From Nelumbo lutea (taxonomy: Eukaryota > Streptophyta > Magnoliopsida > Proteales > Nelumbonaceae): a DNA stretch of 64,000 nt. The stretch is taken from positions 18,224,499 through 18,288,498 of the forward strand of contig JAKGHH010000006.1 in the NCBI GenBank assembly GCA_022828595.1, in the 5' to 3' direction. Under the pieces are notes generated by a model. That model made no database searches. It was not told the DNA's origin and was given only the letters and a program-made list of their open reading frames with translations. This document shows, piece after piece, positions 22,936-35,700 of this stretch; position 1 is the first letter of the stretch; each line of letters opens with the position of its first letter. The position numbers were made by a program, and so were the translations under genes.

Positions 22936-24893
22936 TGCCTTGCTCTTCTCGTGTAGGTGAACTCCACTACAACCCTGAGATCAAGAACATAGTTCGCCAT
23001 TTGAGGAAAGAAGCCAAGCATTAACACAACCAAGCAGCAACACTCCCAACTTCCGGAGTGAAGTCGGCTGCAGAAATCGTTGAGCCATCCAACCATCCTA
23101 AAGAAGAAGTCATGTCCAATAATGAAGAGAGAACCCTTAGAGAGCTAGCTGCACCGGATCTGCACCAACAACCTCTCTGCATCGAATATGCAGATCTAGC
23201 GGTACCCTTTGAACTCAAATCTGGTCTTATACACTTACTCCCTACTTTTCGTGGACTTACAGGTGAAGACCCTCACAAACACCTAAAAGAATTCCATGTA
23301 GTATGCTCAAGCATGAAGCCTCAAGGTGTTACCGAGGAATAGATCAAACTGTATGCCTTTCCTTTCTCATTAGCTGATAAAGCTAAGGATTGGCTTTACT
23401 ACCTACCCTCCGATTTCATCACCACATGGAATTACGAAAAGGCAATTCCTTGAGAAGTTCCTCCCTGCTACCCGAGCCGCTAAGATCAGAAAGGAGATCT
23501 ATGGTAAAAGACAATTTAGTGGGGAAACTCTCTACGAATACTGGGAAAGATTCAAGCAACTATGTGCCAGCTGTCCGCAACATCAAATTCTAAACCAACT
23601 CCTTATCCAATATTTTTATGAAGGATTACTACCAATGGATAGGAGTATGATCGATGTAGCAAGCGGAGGAGTGTTGGTGAACAAAACTCCTACACAAGCA
23701 AGAGAATTGATCTCAAACATGGCCGCCAAATCTCAATAGTTCGGTTATAGGCTCAACCCTCCAGCAACCCATGCTAACGAGGTAAACATCTCCTCCCTAA
23801 AACAAAAAATTGCAAGCCTGACCTCCCTTGTCTGTCAAATGGCCACAAGTAATACATAAACGGTGAAGGCTTGTGGGATTTGTTCAACTCCAGGACATCC
23901 AACGGACATGTTCCCTACGCTTCAAGATGAACCTTACAAACAAGCTAATGTTGTTGGAGGATTCCCGCAAAAGAGATACGATCCCTACTCGAATACCTAC
24001 AATGCAGGATGGAGGGATCATCCCAACCTTACCTATGGAACCAAGCCCTTTGGCTTCCAACATCAGCATCAAGCTAGGTTGTCGGTTCCACCATATTCAT
24101 CTTCTTCCAATCCAGGTATGTCTCTTGATGAAATTATGAAAGCCCTTGCAACTAATACTCAACAATTTCAACAAGAGACGAGGACAAGCATCCAAAACCT
24201 AGAGAATCAGGTCAGCCAGTTAGCAGTGGCTATGAGTCGAATGGAATCCCAATCATCAGGGAGGCTACCTTCCTAGACCATGACCAACCCAAAAAAGAAT
24301 GCTAGTGCTATGACATTGAGAAGCAGGAAGGAGCTGAATGAACCCAAACGAGAAGCATCGAAGGAAACAACCAAAAAGGAGACACCATCTCCCTAAACGG
24401 ATTCAAGCCAAAAGCAATCCCAAGCCATAGTCATCGCTCCACCTTTTCCTAGCCAATTCACGAAATCCAAGAAGGAGGAGCAAGACAAGGACATTCTCGA
24501 GACATTCCGCAAAGTTGAGGTAAACATCCCCCTCCTTGATGCAATTAAGCAAATACACCGATATTCCAAATTCCTCAAGGAGCTGTGCACTACTAAGAGA
24601 AGGCTGAAAGGCGATGAGAAAGCCCATATAAAAGAAAATGTTTCAGCCATTCTCCAGAAAAGACTAACCCCTAAATGCAAGGATCCAGGTATGTTCACCA
24701 TTCCTTGTAAAATAGGAAATGTCCAGATCGAAAAAGCTATGCTAGACCTAGGAGCTTCGATAAATGGCATGCCCCATTTTATTTACATTACCATGAATCT
24801 CGGACCATTAAAAGAAACAGGCATGATCTTACAACTTGTTGATCGATCTACTACATACCCGAAAGGAGTCTTGGAAGACGTTCTAGTCCAAGT
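22936..24893 (+). pseudogene. Athila-like gag and protease N-terminal part
   Basis: The first frame MPCSSRVGELHY starts at 22936 and soon shifts. The gag core follows from 23058 with ERTLRELAAPDLHQQPLCI, FELKSGLIHLLPTFRGL, EDPHKHLKEFHVVCSSMKP and YEYWERFKQLCASCP, the Athila-type Retrotrans_gag domain. The zinc knuckle near 23872 reads CGICSTPGHPTDMF, where the last Cys has become Phe. DPYSNTYNAGWRDHPN and a C-terminal helical segment (24120-24260) follow. The aspartic protease starts near 24690 with AMLDLGASINGMP. Stops at 23342, 23739, 23858, 24274 and 24394 and two frameshifts inactivate it. Confidence 0.9.
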
Positions 24894-26844
24894 TGAAGGG
24901 ATAGGATATCCATCACATGGACGCCCAAAGATTGTGGAATAAGGGGGTGAATTTCAAAAATTTTTCTCTCCCCTCAACAGGGAATCGCATTCCCTATTTA
25001 GAAAATCATATTTTCAATGATCATTCTTGAACCATAAACTGAACCAGATCTTAACCAAAAGGAGTAGGGAGGGATTATACCTGATACAGAGAAACAGTAT
25101 CTCCTAATGGAGGTGTTCACGCCCAAGGAAGGATCCAAAATCTGCTCCCACTGAAGATGGTGTAGTGTAGGTGGAGCAGAATCAACAGTGTTCTTCCAAA
25201 AGAACTTGACCCTTCGCAAGAATCAACTGGATGGCTTGTGAATACAGCTCCAACCAATATTTTCTCCAAAAGATTGGTAACAAGATCGAATCGTGATTAC
25301 TTCTGTAGAGAGAAGGAGATCGAATTGCTAAAAGCGGCGGCTGCAGGAAAAAGGCGGCAAGAGAGTACTCGCAGGGTGCAGAAATCTCTCTTCTTGTGAT
25401 CTCAGCACTGAAGACAAGAGTGTGTTGGTTGCATGTCTAAAGGCTGCCGCCCCCTCCTCCTTTTATAATCTTAAAGGGATTAGCTCATAATCCCATTAGG
25501 AGTGGGTGATCCAAATCATATTTGGATTAGAAGTCCCTTTAAGTGATAAGGGATAACCCTTATCTTATCTGCAGATCAGACCAGCCATCTCCTAATCTAA
25601 TTAGGAGGCTTCCAGATCTAAATCTTATTTAGATCTTGGACTCTCTAAGTGGATAGGGCCTGGGCCCAATCCTATCAGCTGATCCATCTCAGAATTTGCC
25701 CCTTTAAGTGACTAATCAAACCAGCCCAGTTCAAAATGGGCTTAAGACCCATTTACGATTATGTATTCACTTATCCTTCCAAACTGCTGCCCAGTTGGGC
25801 TTCCTTGTATGGTGTGGGACCCAAACATTGATCTACACATCAGCCACATGGGTTTGGCCCAGCCTTTGTTACAAGGCCTGGCCGAATACACTGTTATGGA
25901 TAGTGCACCCCCTAAAACCCATCTCATGGGCTCTATGGGCCCAACTCTTACCCTAAGTGGTCCCTGGGCCAAGCCACCTTGTAACACCTAGGGACTGTGG
26001 GCAGATGCAAGATTAGCCCATCAGGTATTATCTTCAATGGTCTTACACTTAACCTCTCAGCTCATAATGATCTTACACTGCCCGACAAGAGAGCACCTCT
26101 CCCTCGACTACAAGGAACAGTGTTGCACACTCTGCTTATATGGATCCTAGGAATTAAAACCTTTTGCATATCTTTTAGAAACCAATACATATATACTTTT
26201 ATATCTCATATAAAATATATTTTGCAAAACAAATCTCAACGATTGAAATCGGCTGCCGGCAGTCTTGGTTTCCATCAGTGAGAGTGCATCCCCGATCATT
26301 ACCTTTGTCTGACAAAGGGGCTGATCCTATCACTATGATCACCCACTCAGATGAATTCTTAGACTGTCCCAACATACCCAGGTTTTGATCCCCGCTAAGG
26401 ATCTCACTGATTGGTACATCAAAGGCAACTCAATCCGACACCTAGTGCAGTATCATAATCGAGTCTAGGGGTCGGGTGTAACTTTTCAGTTTTGCCCATT
26501 AATCTCCAAGGTCCAAGGCAATACTAGAAATATGGTCCAGTTCATAGATTCAATTAATCCTACACTGTATGTGCCTAGGGTCTCACCCTGGCAGCTGAGA
26601 CAGGCACCCCAACCGACTTGGTGGTACCACAGTGTCAACCTTGTCAGGATAGGTCTCCCCAGACCTACCCACTGGCTGTGAACATTCTAAACTAACACGA
26701 GTCTCAATAAGTGTCTAGTTTAAGGGTATTACACAGAAACATACCAAGGGAACATGAATCAAATATGCACTTTTATTCATTTACAATAAACTCATAGAGT
26801 ACATCATCTTGATTGAAGCTAAGGGCATACAAAACTGTCCAACA
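24894..26844 (-). mobile_element. solo LTR of the 1.93-kb copia family
   Basis: A complete LTR (1951 bp) from TGAAGGGATAGG to CTGTCCAACA with no internal sequence. CAAGT flanks both ends (24889-24893 and 26845-26849). Removing the LTR and one CAAGT restores the protease frame (LEDVLVQV before, NNLVFPADF after), so it inserted in a working or recently working reading frame. A TATA box (complement of TTTTATAAT, about 25461-25469) is visible. Confidence 0.95.
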
Positions 26845-26849
26845 CAAGT

Positions 26850-27402
26850 TAATAATTTGGTCTTTCCTGCTGATTTTTATGTGATCGACACGGAAGAAGA
26901 TAATTCTTCCAACTCGACTCCAATTTTGCTGGGAAGACCCTTTCTTAAGACGTCCAAAACAAAAATTGATGTGCATAAGGGGACATTTACCATGGAATTC
27001 GATGGTGAAATTATTAAATTTAATATATATGATGCCATGAGATACCCTAATGATGCGCATTCCATTTTTTCTATAGACGTTATTGAATCTTTAGTGCAGC
27101 AAACTTTTGAGCTAGATGATGAAGACACACTGAGAGTTGCACATAACAATGGGCTTGCTCGACTACAATGAGCAAAGCAGAAGTTCATGCTGAATTCAGA
27201 ACTGCAAACTTTGACTTCTGAACTGAACTCTTTTGAATTTGCTCATAATTCAGCTTGCATTAGTTTGCCTCCGGCTCACACCAAACTCCTCCCATCTATT
27301 GTGCAGGCCCCTATACCAGATTTGAACCCACCCATGATGGATGAGAGGGGAAAACATAAGAAGTTGCAACTACAAGACCCAGAGGATCTGGTTTATGATT
27401 AA
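26850..27402 (+). pseudogene. Athila-like protease C-terminal part and truncated pol linker
   Basis: Continues protease with FPADFYVIDTEEDNSSNSTP, ILLGRPFLKTSKTKIDVHKG and FTMEFDGEIIKFN, the beta strands and the LGRPF motif of Athila-type retropepsins. After a stop at 27171 the frame 27187-27402 gives ELQTLTSELNSFEF and KLLPSIVQAPIPDLNPP, corresponding to the linker that in autonomous relatives leads directly into RT. Coding similarity then stops. No RT, RNase H or integrase sequence is found before the 3' LTR. Confidence 0.85.
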
Positions 27403-27714
27403 AAACAGGGAAGTTTGTTCTTTTCTTGTTTTTGCATTTATCATTCAGTAGTTCCATCCTATATTAAGTTTTAAGTGTGTGTGTGAGGGGGGGGGGCATG
27501 CCGATTTGGCCACCCAGCCATTTTATTTTAGTATGAAAAAAAAAACACTCAACTCTTTTGAAATCAATTGAAACAATATTTTGGGAAATTCTTGTAAACC
27601 TAGTAATGAGATACATTTAAGGGGTACATGACCTTTCTGAAGCCATTCCCTTTTAAGCTAGTCCTAAATTCAGGTTTAAGTAAACAGGGCAAATACTTTA
27701 CCATTGCTACAATT
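27403..27714 (+). other. 3' noncoding region of the Athila-like element
   Basis: No coding signal. It contains a GT-rich stretch running into a G-tract (27488-27496) and an A-tract (27535-27546), and leads into the hairpin array. Confidence 0.6.
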
Positions 27715-27970
27715 GGTAGGATGGAGCATAAAATGCACCTACCAGCCAAGTAATTCGATGGTAGGATGGAGCATAAAATGCACCTACCAGCCAAGTAATC
27801 CGATGGTAGGATAGAGCATAAAATGCACCTACCAGCCAAGTCATCTAATAGTAGGACAGGAGCATAAAATGCACCTATTAGCTAGCAATTAAAACAATAG
27901 AATGGAGCATAAAATGCACCTACTGACCAAGTAATCCAAAAGTGAGATGGAGCATAAAATGCACTCACTT
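27715..27970 (+). repeat. tandem array of 45-bp hairpin units
   Basis: Six units start at 27715, 27760, 27805, 27850, 27896 and 27941. Each has the invariant core GAGCATAAAATGCAC, with GCAT/ATGC as a small stem around an AAA loop. It is flanked by an outer stem: GGTAGG/CCTACC in units 1-3, AGTAGG/CCTATT in unit 4 (one G-U pair), and AGTGAG/CTCACT in unit 6. Unit 5 has two mismatches. The outer stem is thus kept although its bases change. Function unknown; the array lies between the coding part and the polypurine tract of the element. Confidence 0.85.
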
Positions 27971-28236
27971 CTTCAGAGGAGAGAAAAAGGAAATAAAAAG
28001 AGAGAGAAGATAAAAAAGGTTTTCCCTAATTTACTACCTGGTTTGCAATAGCAAAAATTGGATTGACTGATGAATGAGTCAGGTATGACTTGGTTGTGTT
28101 GATTTAATGGTTTGCAACAATTAACCTAGAATATTTGTGGAGAAAGATGAAGGAGAGTTGAGTTTAAAAAATTGGTAGGATAGCTAATTTATTCTTGTTC
28201 TTTTTTTACTTGAATTCTGACTTGCCCGAGGACGGG

Positions 28237-28259
28237 CAAGGTTTAAGTGTGGGGGGATT
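28237..28259 (+). other. polypurine tract of the Athila-like element
   Basis: GTTTAAGTGTGGGGGGATTT directly precedes the 3' LTR start at 28260, preceded by a small dyad GCCCGAGGACGGGC. Confidence 0.8.
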
Positions 28260-29789
28260 TGATGAGAATAAAATTTGTCATATCTTTATCCCTCAATATT
28301 TAGTATTTTTTACTTAATTGGTACCTAATTGGACTCAATACTCTTGTATTTCGATTCAGGGCAAGCAGATAGGCGATTGGAAGAAAGCAAGGCTAATCGG
28401 ATGTTTTTGCACAGTTTCAGCACCGATCAGTGATCTGGGCATAACTCTCAATTCTGGACTCCGATTAGAACAATTCAAGAAGCACTAGAAATATAAGGAA
28501 AAGTCCCACAACTTTTATATTTTGGGTTTTGGCAGAATCGGTCCGCATCAAAGATGAATTCGGGCCCAAAGTCGGAGAAATTTCATAGCAAGGCCCATTT
28601 CACAAGCTGAAACCCATTTCCCATAAAAGTCTTGAAGCAAGCCCGAATTGTTAAAGAAGCCCAGTTCAAATTCAAGATCCAAGAGTCCCATTAGAATAGA
28701 AGTTGAATGTAATCTCAATAAAATAGTTTTATCAGATTTAAATTCTCAAATTGTAATCCTAGAAAGATAAGAGATAAGAGTTAGGTATGATAAGTTCAAT
28801 TTAGACTAGGACTTTCCAGTTTGAGGATAATCTCCTTAAGGGAGTTGGAGAGGAGCCATCTCCCCAAATCTATATAAAGGGGGGGGGGTGGACCAGCACT
28901 CAAGTCATCAATTTTCCTCCAAGAGAGCTTTAGTCTTCAGAGAGAGAAATCAGCAACCAAGGAGGACGAAGCAAGAGTTCGCCCCCTTTCTCATCTGGAA
29001 GCTGCGATTTCATCATAAGGTGTCTGTAAGTTTTTATTTCTGGTTGAAGGGTTATGGAAGCCTTGATTCTGTAACATTGTGAGATCTAATTGATTTTTAT
29101 TTCAGTTCATTGTTTATGGGTATTCATATGTTTTCTGCGAATTAGCTGAGGATTATTTTCATTGATAAAGCAAGAAGGGCCCCTTACTCATTCAATGGAA
29201 ATAATCCATGGCCGATTGAACCTCCAGTTTCATATATGATTGGTAGGTCCGATCATGGTGGAAACTAACATAAATTTATTGCAAAAAAGTTTTCGATCTA
29301 TGTTAGAAAAATATATGATCTGGCTTAAATGATCCGAGCTTATGAGATTGCTAACCAGAATTAGGTCTCTCCTCTCTTAATGCTATTAATAGGTTAAATC
29401 CTAAGAGCTTGTTTAGGACTTCCTATTAATAAGGGAAGCAATCAAAGAGGTTGTTTTGGTTGTCGAATGCTATTAATAGGTTAAATCCCATGATCTGATT
29501 TAAACGATCCGAGCTTATGAGATCGTTGATCTTTGCATCAAGGATCAATGCTACGAATCAAAGCTGAACTTGTCCCTTCAATCGGAAGCCATCTCCCATC
29601 GATTTAATCTTTGTTTTTTGTTATTTTCTGCTATCTTCTTATTTTCCTTAGCTTTACAACCCCCCTTAATCCATCTACTTGGAAATAAATCCACCCAATC
29701 CCTGTGGAGAATGACCTTGCTCATCACTATCTGCAAATTATTAACCTAGAGTAAGACTATTTATCTTTGGTTGGGTTCGACACCCACCA
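28260..29789 (+). repeat. 3' LTR of the Athila-like element
   Basis: 1530 bp, TGATGAG...ACCCACCA, matching 21327-22872. A TATA box is at 28870-28879. A private rearrangement duplicates the GCTATTAATAGGTTAAATCC segment near 29468 and replaces part of the 5' LTR sequence. Confidence 0.93.
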
Positions 29790-29794
29790 AAGAA

Positions 29795-30394
29795 CTAGTT
29801 CGTCGAAGTCCTCAATGGTGTTGGATTATTCCAAGAGGACTTTCATCCAATTCTATTTCAGTTAATTGCTTGGTCGGTCTAGAAGGTGCTCATGTCAATT
29901 CTTTTGTTGATGTGGAGGCTCAAATAGAAGTATTGGGTGGTAACAAATAGGTTAAACCTGGGCAAGATGTTCAAATCCGTGCTTGATTCGTCAATGTTAG
30001 AGATGAATTCATCTTTTGGGTCGATGTCCTCTTCTCCTTCTGTGTCAAATTTTCCTCCAATTTGGGTTCATGTGGAGAATGGTGGGGCTCCGTTCCAGGA
30101 CCAGAAGGTTGGATTAGAGGATCATTTCTCACAAATGACCATCAATATGCAGAAGCAAGATGAGGGCTTTGTTGCTTTGTCATCTCCCTCTCCTCCTCTT
30201 TCGACGACTATTACTACTACAACAATTCCATCAGCTATCTCCAATAAATCTACAGTTGCTGCTGGTAAATACCGGAATCGGGTTGTCTACGACGATGAGG
30301 ATCATATCATGAAACTTCCCAGTGGCTTCCAAAGACCAACATAGCCTCCAACGCCGACGCAATTGCAACAGAAAACCAGTGGTGGCGTTGGTTT
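29795..30394 (+). pseudogene. captured PB1-domain gene fragment, second part
   Basis: Resumes the gene interrupted at 21326. Fragments read FVEVLNGVGLF, SVNCLVGLEGAHV and EAQIEVLGGNK. The open frame 29937-30344 then has SSFGSMSSSPSVSNFPPIWV, DHFSQMTINMQKQDEGF and SPSPPLSTTITTTTIP, and ends KLPSGFQRPT. These low-complexity and Ser/Pro-rich blocks follow the PB1 domain in the plant family in the same order, so the capture spans several hundred codons without visible introns. At least two frameshifts and stops show it is not functional. It merges into the right TIR near 30395. Confidence 0.7.
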
Positions 30395-30803
30395 GCTGAG
30401 GAAATCCACATAAGGATGGATTGTCGAGGAATGCAGTCGGGCCGTGATTTGCAAAAGTTACAATTGAGGGATTTCTCTAGTGAGGTTGTTATGCCTCAGA
30501 TCGAAGCTCACCGTCACCGAAAATCTCCCAAGTGACGTCAGGATCTCGCCAGAGAAATGATTGAGTCGACTGGAACTAGAAACGAAGGGATCGCCGCCAT
30601 AGAGAGAGAACTCATGGTTGTGCCTGTGTCATAAGCAGAGGGGTAAAATAGGTATTTTGAAAAGAAAAATTATCATCAGTTTAACATTTTTCGTCTTGGA
30701 CATTTTACGGAAGGGAGGTATTTGCCAAATTTTTTGAAAATAGAAGGGAGGTTTTTGCTAAAGTTAAAGTATAGGGGAGGTTCTTTTGATTGTTAGAAAC
30801 TTC
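30395..30803 (-). repeat. right TIR of the MULE-like element, with LRR fragment
   Basis: Complement of 20505-20871, about 410 bp before the copia insertion. On the minus strand it reads FSGEILTSLGRFSVTVSFDL and then DNPSLCGFPQQTNAT, the classic last-LRR and cap sequence of LRR receptor kinases. This arm keeps the ~55 bp missing from the left arm, so it is closer to the ancestral TIR. The final 12 bp of the arm lie at 40337-40348. Confidence 0.8.
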
Positions 30804-32733
30804 TGAAGGGAATGGTAGGATCCATCTAATGGACGCCATAAAGGTTGCAGAATGGGTGGGCGAATTTCAAAAATTTCCTACCTTCTCTCAACTGGGAATC
30901 ATATTCCCTAAATTTAGAATACAATATTCAAGGATCCTACTTGAACCATAATCAAACCAGATCTGTACCAAAAGATAAATGGGAGGAAAATACCTGATCC
31001 GGAGAAGCAGTATCTCCCAAAGTTGGTGTTCACACCCAAAGAATGCTCCAAGATCCGTTCTTGCTGAAGATGACACAGCTGTGAATGGAACAGAACCAGC
31101 AGGGTGCGTCCTACACACTGGATCCTTCACAAGAATCCTCTGGAAGTATTAAACACTGAATCTTTTTCAGTCTTTCTTGCAAGACTGATGTCAAGAACAG
31201 ATTTCTTGACTTTCTTTTCTACAAAGATCTAATCTTGCAATGGCATATGGCGGCGGCAGGAGGAGATCTCCAAAACGAAAAAGGCTGAACTACTATTTCT
31301 GTTTTTCTGGAGAGTATGAATGAGATCCTCTCTCAATTCGCAGGAGATATCCTATACCTCTTCAAAGTGGTTCGAAATCTCCTCCTTTCTTCTTGATTAA
31401 GAAACCTCCTTTTTAGGAGTTATCCCAATCCATATCAGTATTTGGATAGGGGATAATCTTAATCCTTTCTGCAGATAGAGTTAGCTTACTCCTGATCTTA
31501 TCAGGAGGTTACCAGATTCAAATCTAATTTGAATTTGGTCTCTAAGAGTGGATAAGGCTAAAGGCCCAATCCTTTTACTAACTTTAATCTCAAATTCGCC
31601 CCATGGATGGGTGATCATATCAGCCCACCTCAAAATGGGCTTTTGGCCCATTAAGTGTTCAGTGTCTAATTACTTTCCAATTTGCTGACCAGTTGGGCTT
31701 CTTTGTATGGCGTGGGACCCAAGCATTGATCTACACACCAGCCACATGGGTTCGGCCCAGCCTCTAAAACAAGGCATAGCCGAATTCGCTGAAAAACTCA
31801 ATGAACCCCTTGAGTCCATCATATGGACCCTATGGGCCCAACACTTACAATAAGTGGTCCCTGGGCCAAGCCATCTTATATAAACCCAGGGACTGTGGGC
31901 AGGTGCAAGATTAGCCCATCAGGCATTATCCTCAATGGTCTTACACTTAACCTCTCAGCCCTTAATGATCAAGCACTGCCCGACAAGAGAGGACCTCTCC
32001 CTCGGCTGCAAGGAACAGTGCCGCACTCTCCTCTCACATGGATCCCGGGAATTAAAACCATTTGCAAACAATTCAAAACCGTACATATATATATATATAA
32101 ATATATTAATTTTGCAAAAAAAAATTCCAACGATTGAAATCAACTGCCGGCAGTTTGGTTTCCATCAGAGAGAGTGCATTCCCCATCATTACCCTCTGTC
32201 CGACAAAGTGGCTGATTCTGTCACTATGATCACCCACTCAGATGAATTCTCAAACTGCCCCAACATACCCAGGTTTTGATCCCCGCTAAGGATCTCACTG
32301 ATTGGCATATCAAAGGCAGCCTGATCCAACACCTAGTGAAATGTCATAATCGAGTCTAGGGGTCAGGTGTAACTTTTCAGTTTTGCCCATCTATCTCCAA
32401 GGTCCAGGGCAATACTGGAAATCTGGTCCGGTTCAAGGATTCAAGTAATCCCATACTGCATGTGCCTCGGGTCTTACCCTGATGGCTGAGACAGGCCATC
32501 CCAACACTTGGTGGCACACCAGTATCAGCCTTGGCAGGATAAATCTCCCCAGACTTATCCAACGGCTGTGAACATTTAAAACTAACATGAGTCTCTATAA
32601 AGGTCCAGTTTTAGGGTTTTACACAGAATTTAACCAAACAACATGAATCAAACATGCACTTTATTTATTTCCACTAAATAACAAAAGTACATCAAATCAG
32701 ATTGAAGCTAAGGGCATACAAAACTGTCTAACA
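30804..32733 (-). repeat. 3' LTR of the complete copia element
   Basis: 1930 bp, TGAAGGGAATGG...CTGTCTAACA as read on the plus strand. Its TATA region reads CCTTTTTAGG where the 5' LTR has CCTTTATAGG, so the TATA box is damaged in this copy. Confidence 0.97.
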
Positions 32734-32749
32734 GCTCCCACTTGCACTT
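32734..32749 (-). other. polypurine tract
   Basis: Complement reads AAGTGCAAGTGGGAGC, directly before the 3' LTR. It overlaps the gag-pol stop codon (complement of 32748-32750) by two bases. Confidence 0.85.
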
Positions 32750-35700
32750 AGGTCCAATCAGGTACAAGCCGGAGTCCCATACTTTCCATGTGTTTCTCAA
32801 ACACCTTATGTGTCAGTGGCTTAGTCAATGGGTCTGCCACATTATCCGCTGATGCTACCTTCTGAATCAGGACGTCCCCTCTACCAACGATCTCCCGCAG
32901 TACATGGTACTTTCTCTCGATGTGCTTCGACTTCGAGTGAGCCTGAGGCTCTTTAGCCTGGGCGATCGCTCCATTGTTGTCACACAACAACGGGATGGGA
33001 GATGTGCTGGATGGAATCGCTCCCAATTCGTGTATGAACTTCTTCATCCACACGGCTTCCTTGGCAGCTTCACTTGCGGCAATGTACTCGGCCTCGGTTG
33101 TGGAGTCTGTAGTGGACCCCTGTTTGCTGCTTTTCCAGCAAACAGCACACGATCCTATCGTGAAAACATACCCAGATGTAGACTTTCTATCATCTGGATC
33201 CGACTGGAAATCGGCATCGGTATACCCTAGCACTTGTAGTGAACTACCATCGAATACCAGACAAAACTCTTTTGTCCTTCGAAGGTATTTGAGTATGTTC
33301 TTCACAGCAGTCCAATGCTCCTGCCCTGGGTTTGCCTGGAATCTGCTTACCACATTCACCGCCTGAGCAATGTCCGGGTGAGTGCACAGCATGGCATACA
33401 TGATGCTCCCTACGGCTGAGGCATAGGAAATGTCTCTCATGCTCTCAATCTCCTCAGAAGTCTTGGGAGACATCTTCTTGGAGAGAGTGACTCCGTGCCT
33501 AAAAGGAATGTTTCCTTTCTTGGAGTTTCCATGCTCTACCTCTTGACAATTTTGTCAATATAAGCAGCCTGGGATAATCCAATTATCCGCTTCGATCTAT
33601 CTCTATAGAGTTGAAGACCCAGTATGTATGAAGCTTCTCCAAGATCTTTCATGGAGAACTGCTGTGATAGCCATACCTTGACCGAAGTCAACATTCCTAC
33701 ATCATTCCCAATGAGTAGGATATCGTCCACGTACAACACCAAAAAGGTGATCTTATCCCCACTGGACTTCCTATAAACACAGGGCTCATCCGGATTCTGC
33801 TCAAAGTCAAACATTATGACGACAGAATCAAAATGGATGTTCCAACTCCTAGAATCCTGCTTAAGTCCATATATGGATCTATTAAGTTTACATACCATGT
33901 GTTCCTGACCAGCAGCAATGAAGCCTTGCGGCTGCTGCATGTAGATATCTTCACTAAGATCTCCATTCAGGAACGCGGTTTTGACATCCATTTGCCAAAT
34001 CTAGTAGTCATGGTACGCTGCTACAGCTAGCAGGATCCTAATGGATTTAAGCCAGGCCACGGGCGAAAAGGTTTCCTCATAGTCGATGCCTTCTTTCTGA
34101 GTATACCCTTTTGCCACCAAACGAGCTTTAAAGGTCTCAATCCTGCCATCGGGGCCCTTCTTCCTCTTGTAGATCCATTTGCAACCAATTGCTTTTACCC
34201 CGGAGGGCGGATCCACTAGAGTCCAGACTCCATTGGTCTCCATTGAGTCCATTTCAGCTCTCATGGCCTCCACCCACTTCTGGGAGTCTATGTCTAACAT
34301 AGCTTCCGCGTAAGTCACGGGATCCTCTTCACTAGTCAAGGTTTCCACCAGGTAACTATCCTGGTCATAACCATATCGGACTGGTGGTCTGGATGCCCGA
34401 GTGGTTCTTCTAGGTTGGTCATTACCTGGAATTTGTGGGACATCTCCCACTGCTCCTGAGCTCTCCTCATCAAGAACTATTTCCTGACGATGGGTGTCCA
34501 GAATGTAATCGGATTCTAAGAATTGGGCGTTTCGACTGCAGAACACTTTCTGCTCACTCGGGTCATAGAATAGATAACCCACCGAATCCTTTGGGTAGCC
34601 TATAAACAGGCAACGGCTGGTTTTAGATTCCAACTTGTCCGCACTTGTTCTTTTAACGTGTGCAGGACAACCCCAAATCTTCAAGTGTCTTACACTTGGC
34701 TTCCTTCCGGTCCAAAGTTCATATGGAGTTTTCGGAACTGATTTGGTTGGAACCCGATTCAGCACGTAGATAGCAGTCTCTAATGCGTATCCCCAAAAGG
34801 ATGTGGGTAATTGTGAGCGTACGAGAAGTGACCGGACCATGTCTAACAAGGTCCTATTCCTCCTTTCTAAGACACCGTTGAGTTGAGGTGTAGCAGGAGG
34901 AGCTAATTGTGACACTATCCCATTGGCCTTTAAGTAGTCCCTGAATTCGTTAGAGAGATACTCGCCACCTCGATCTGATCGAAGGGCCTTAATTTCTCTC
35001 CCTAACTGTTTCTCGACTTCCTGTCTGAACTCTTTGGACTTTTCAAATGATTCAGAGTTATGTCTCATTAGGTACACGTAACCATATCGTGAAAAATCAT
35101 CTGTAAAGGTGATGAAGTACACGTGTTGATTCCGTGTCCTAACACTCAGGGGACCACATACATCAGTATGTATTAGGTCAAGTGTGCCTTCAGATCTTTC
35201 AGTCTTACCGTCAAATGGCCGCTTAGACATCTTACCTTGAAGGCAAGGTTCACAAGTGGGAAGATTTTCTACAGTTAGAAAATCTAAAGGACCATCCTTT
35301 ACCAACCTTGTGATTCGGTCAATACCGATATGGCCAAGTCGGTAATGCCAGAGGCACGTGTGACTTACTGTATCACGATTCCTTTTCTTGGGATTTTCGA
35401 CCGACGTAGTTTCGGTTAAGTTAGTTTCCAGAGAAGGATGTAGAACATAGAGACCGTTCTCTTGTTCCCCGCATGCGATGAATTTATTATTCCGTTTAAC
35501 AGTAATCATATTACTAAAATAAACAGTATATCCATCAGCACACAGTTTTGAAACAGAAATTAAATTTCTTCTCAAGTTCTGTACATAAAGACAATCTTTA
35601 AGTACAAGTATTCCTTCTTTAAAAACTAATTCTACGGTTCCTATTGCCGCTGCTGCAACACTTGCAGTTGTTCCCAAGAATAATGTCACTTCACCTTCAC

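Larger units (their letters stand above)
21327..29789 (+). mobile_element. Athila-like gypsy element, gag-protease only
   Basis: LTRs 21327-22872 and 28260-29789 both start TGATGAGAATAAAATTTG and end ACCCACCA. AAGAA flanks the element on both sides (21322-21326 and 29790-29794), a perfect 5-bp target duplication. A tRNA-Asp primer-binding site and a polypurine tract are present. The interior encodes gag and protease and then ends where RT should begin. A copia solo LTR sits inside protease. Net length without that insertion is about 6.5 kb. It must have used the enzymes of an autonomous relative in trans. Confidence 0.92.

Noticed and set aside
24393..24770. 125-codon minus-strand ORF in the Athila-like element
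   Set aside because: It is antisense to the gag/protease linker, which has clear homology on the plus strand, and the ORF has no domain of its own.
27715..27970. CRISPR-like array (regular 45-bp units)
   Set aside because: There are no unique spacers of constant length between identical repeats, no cas genes, and the array is inside a plant gypsy element.
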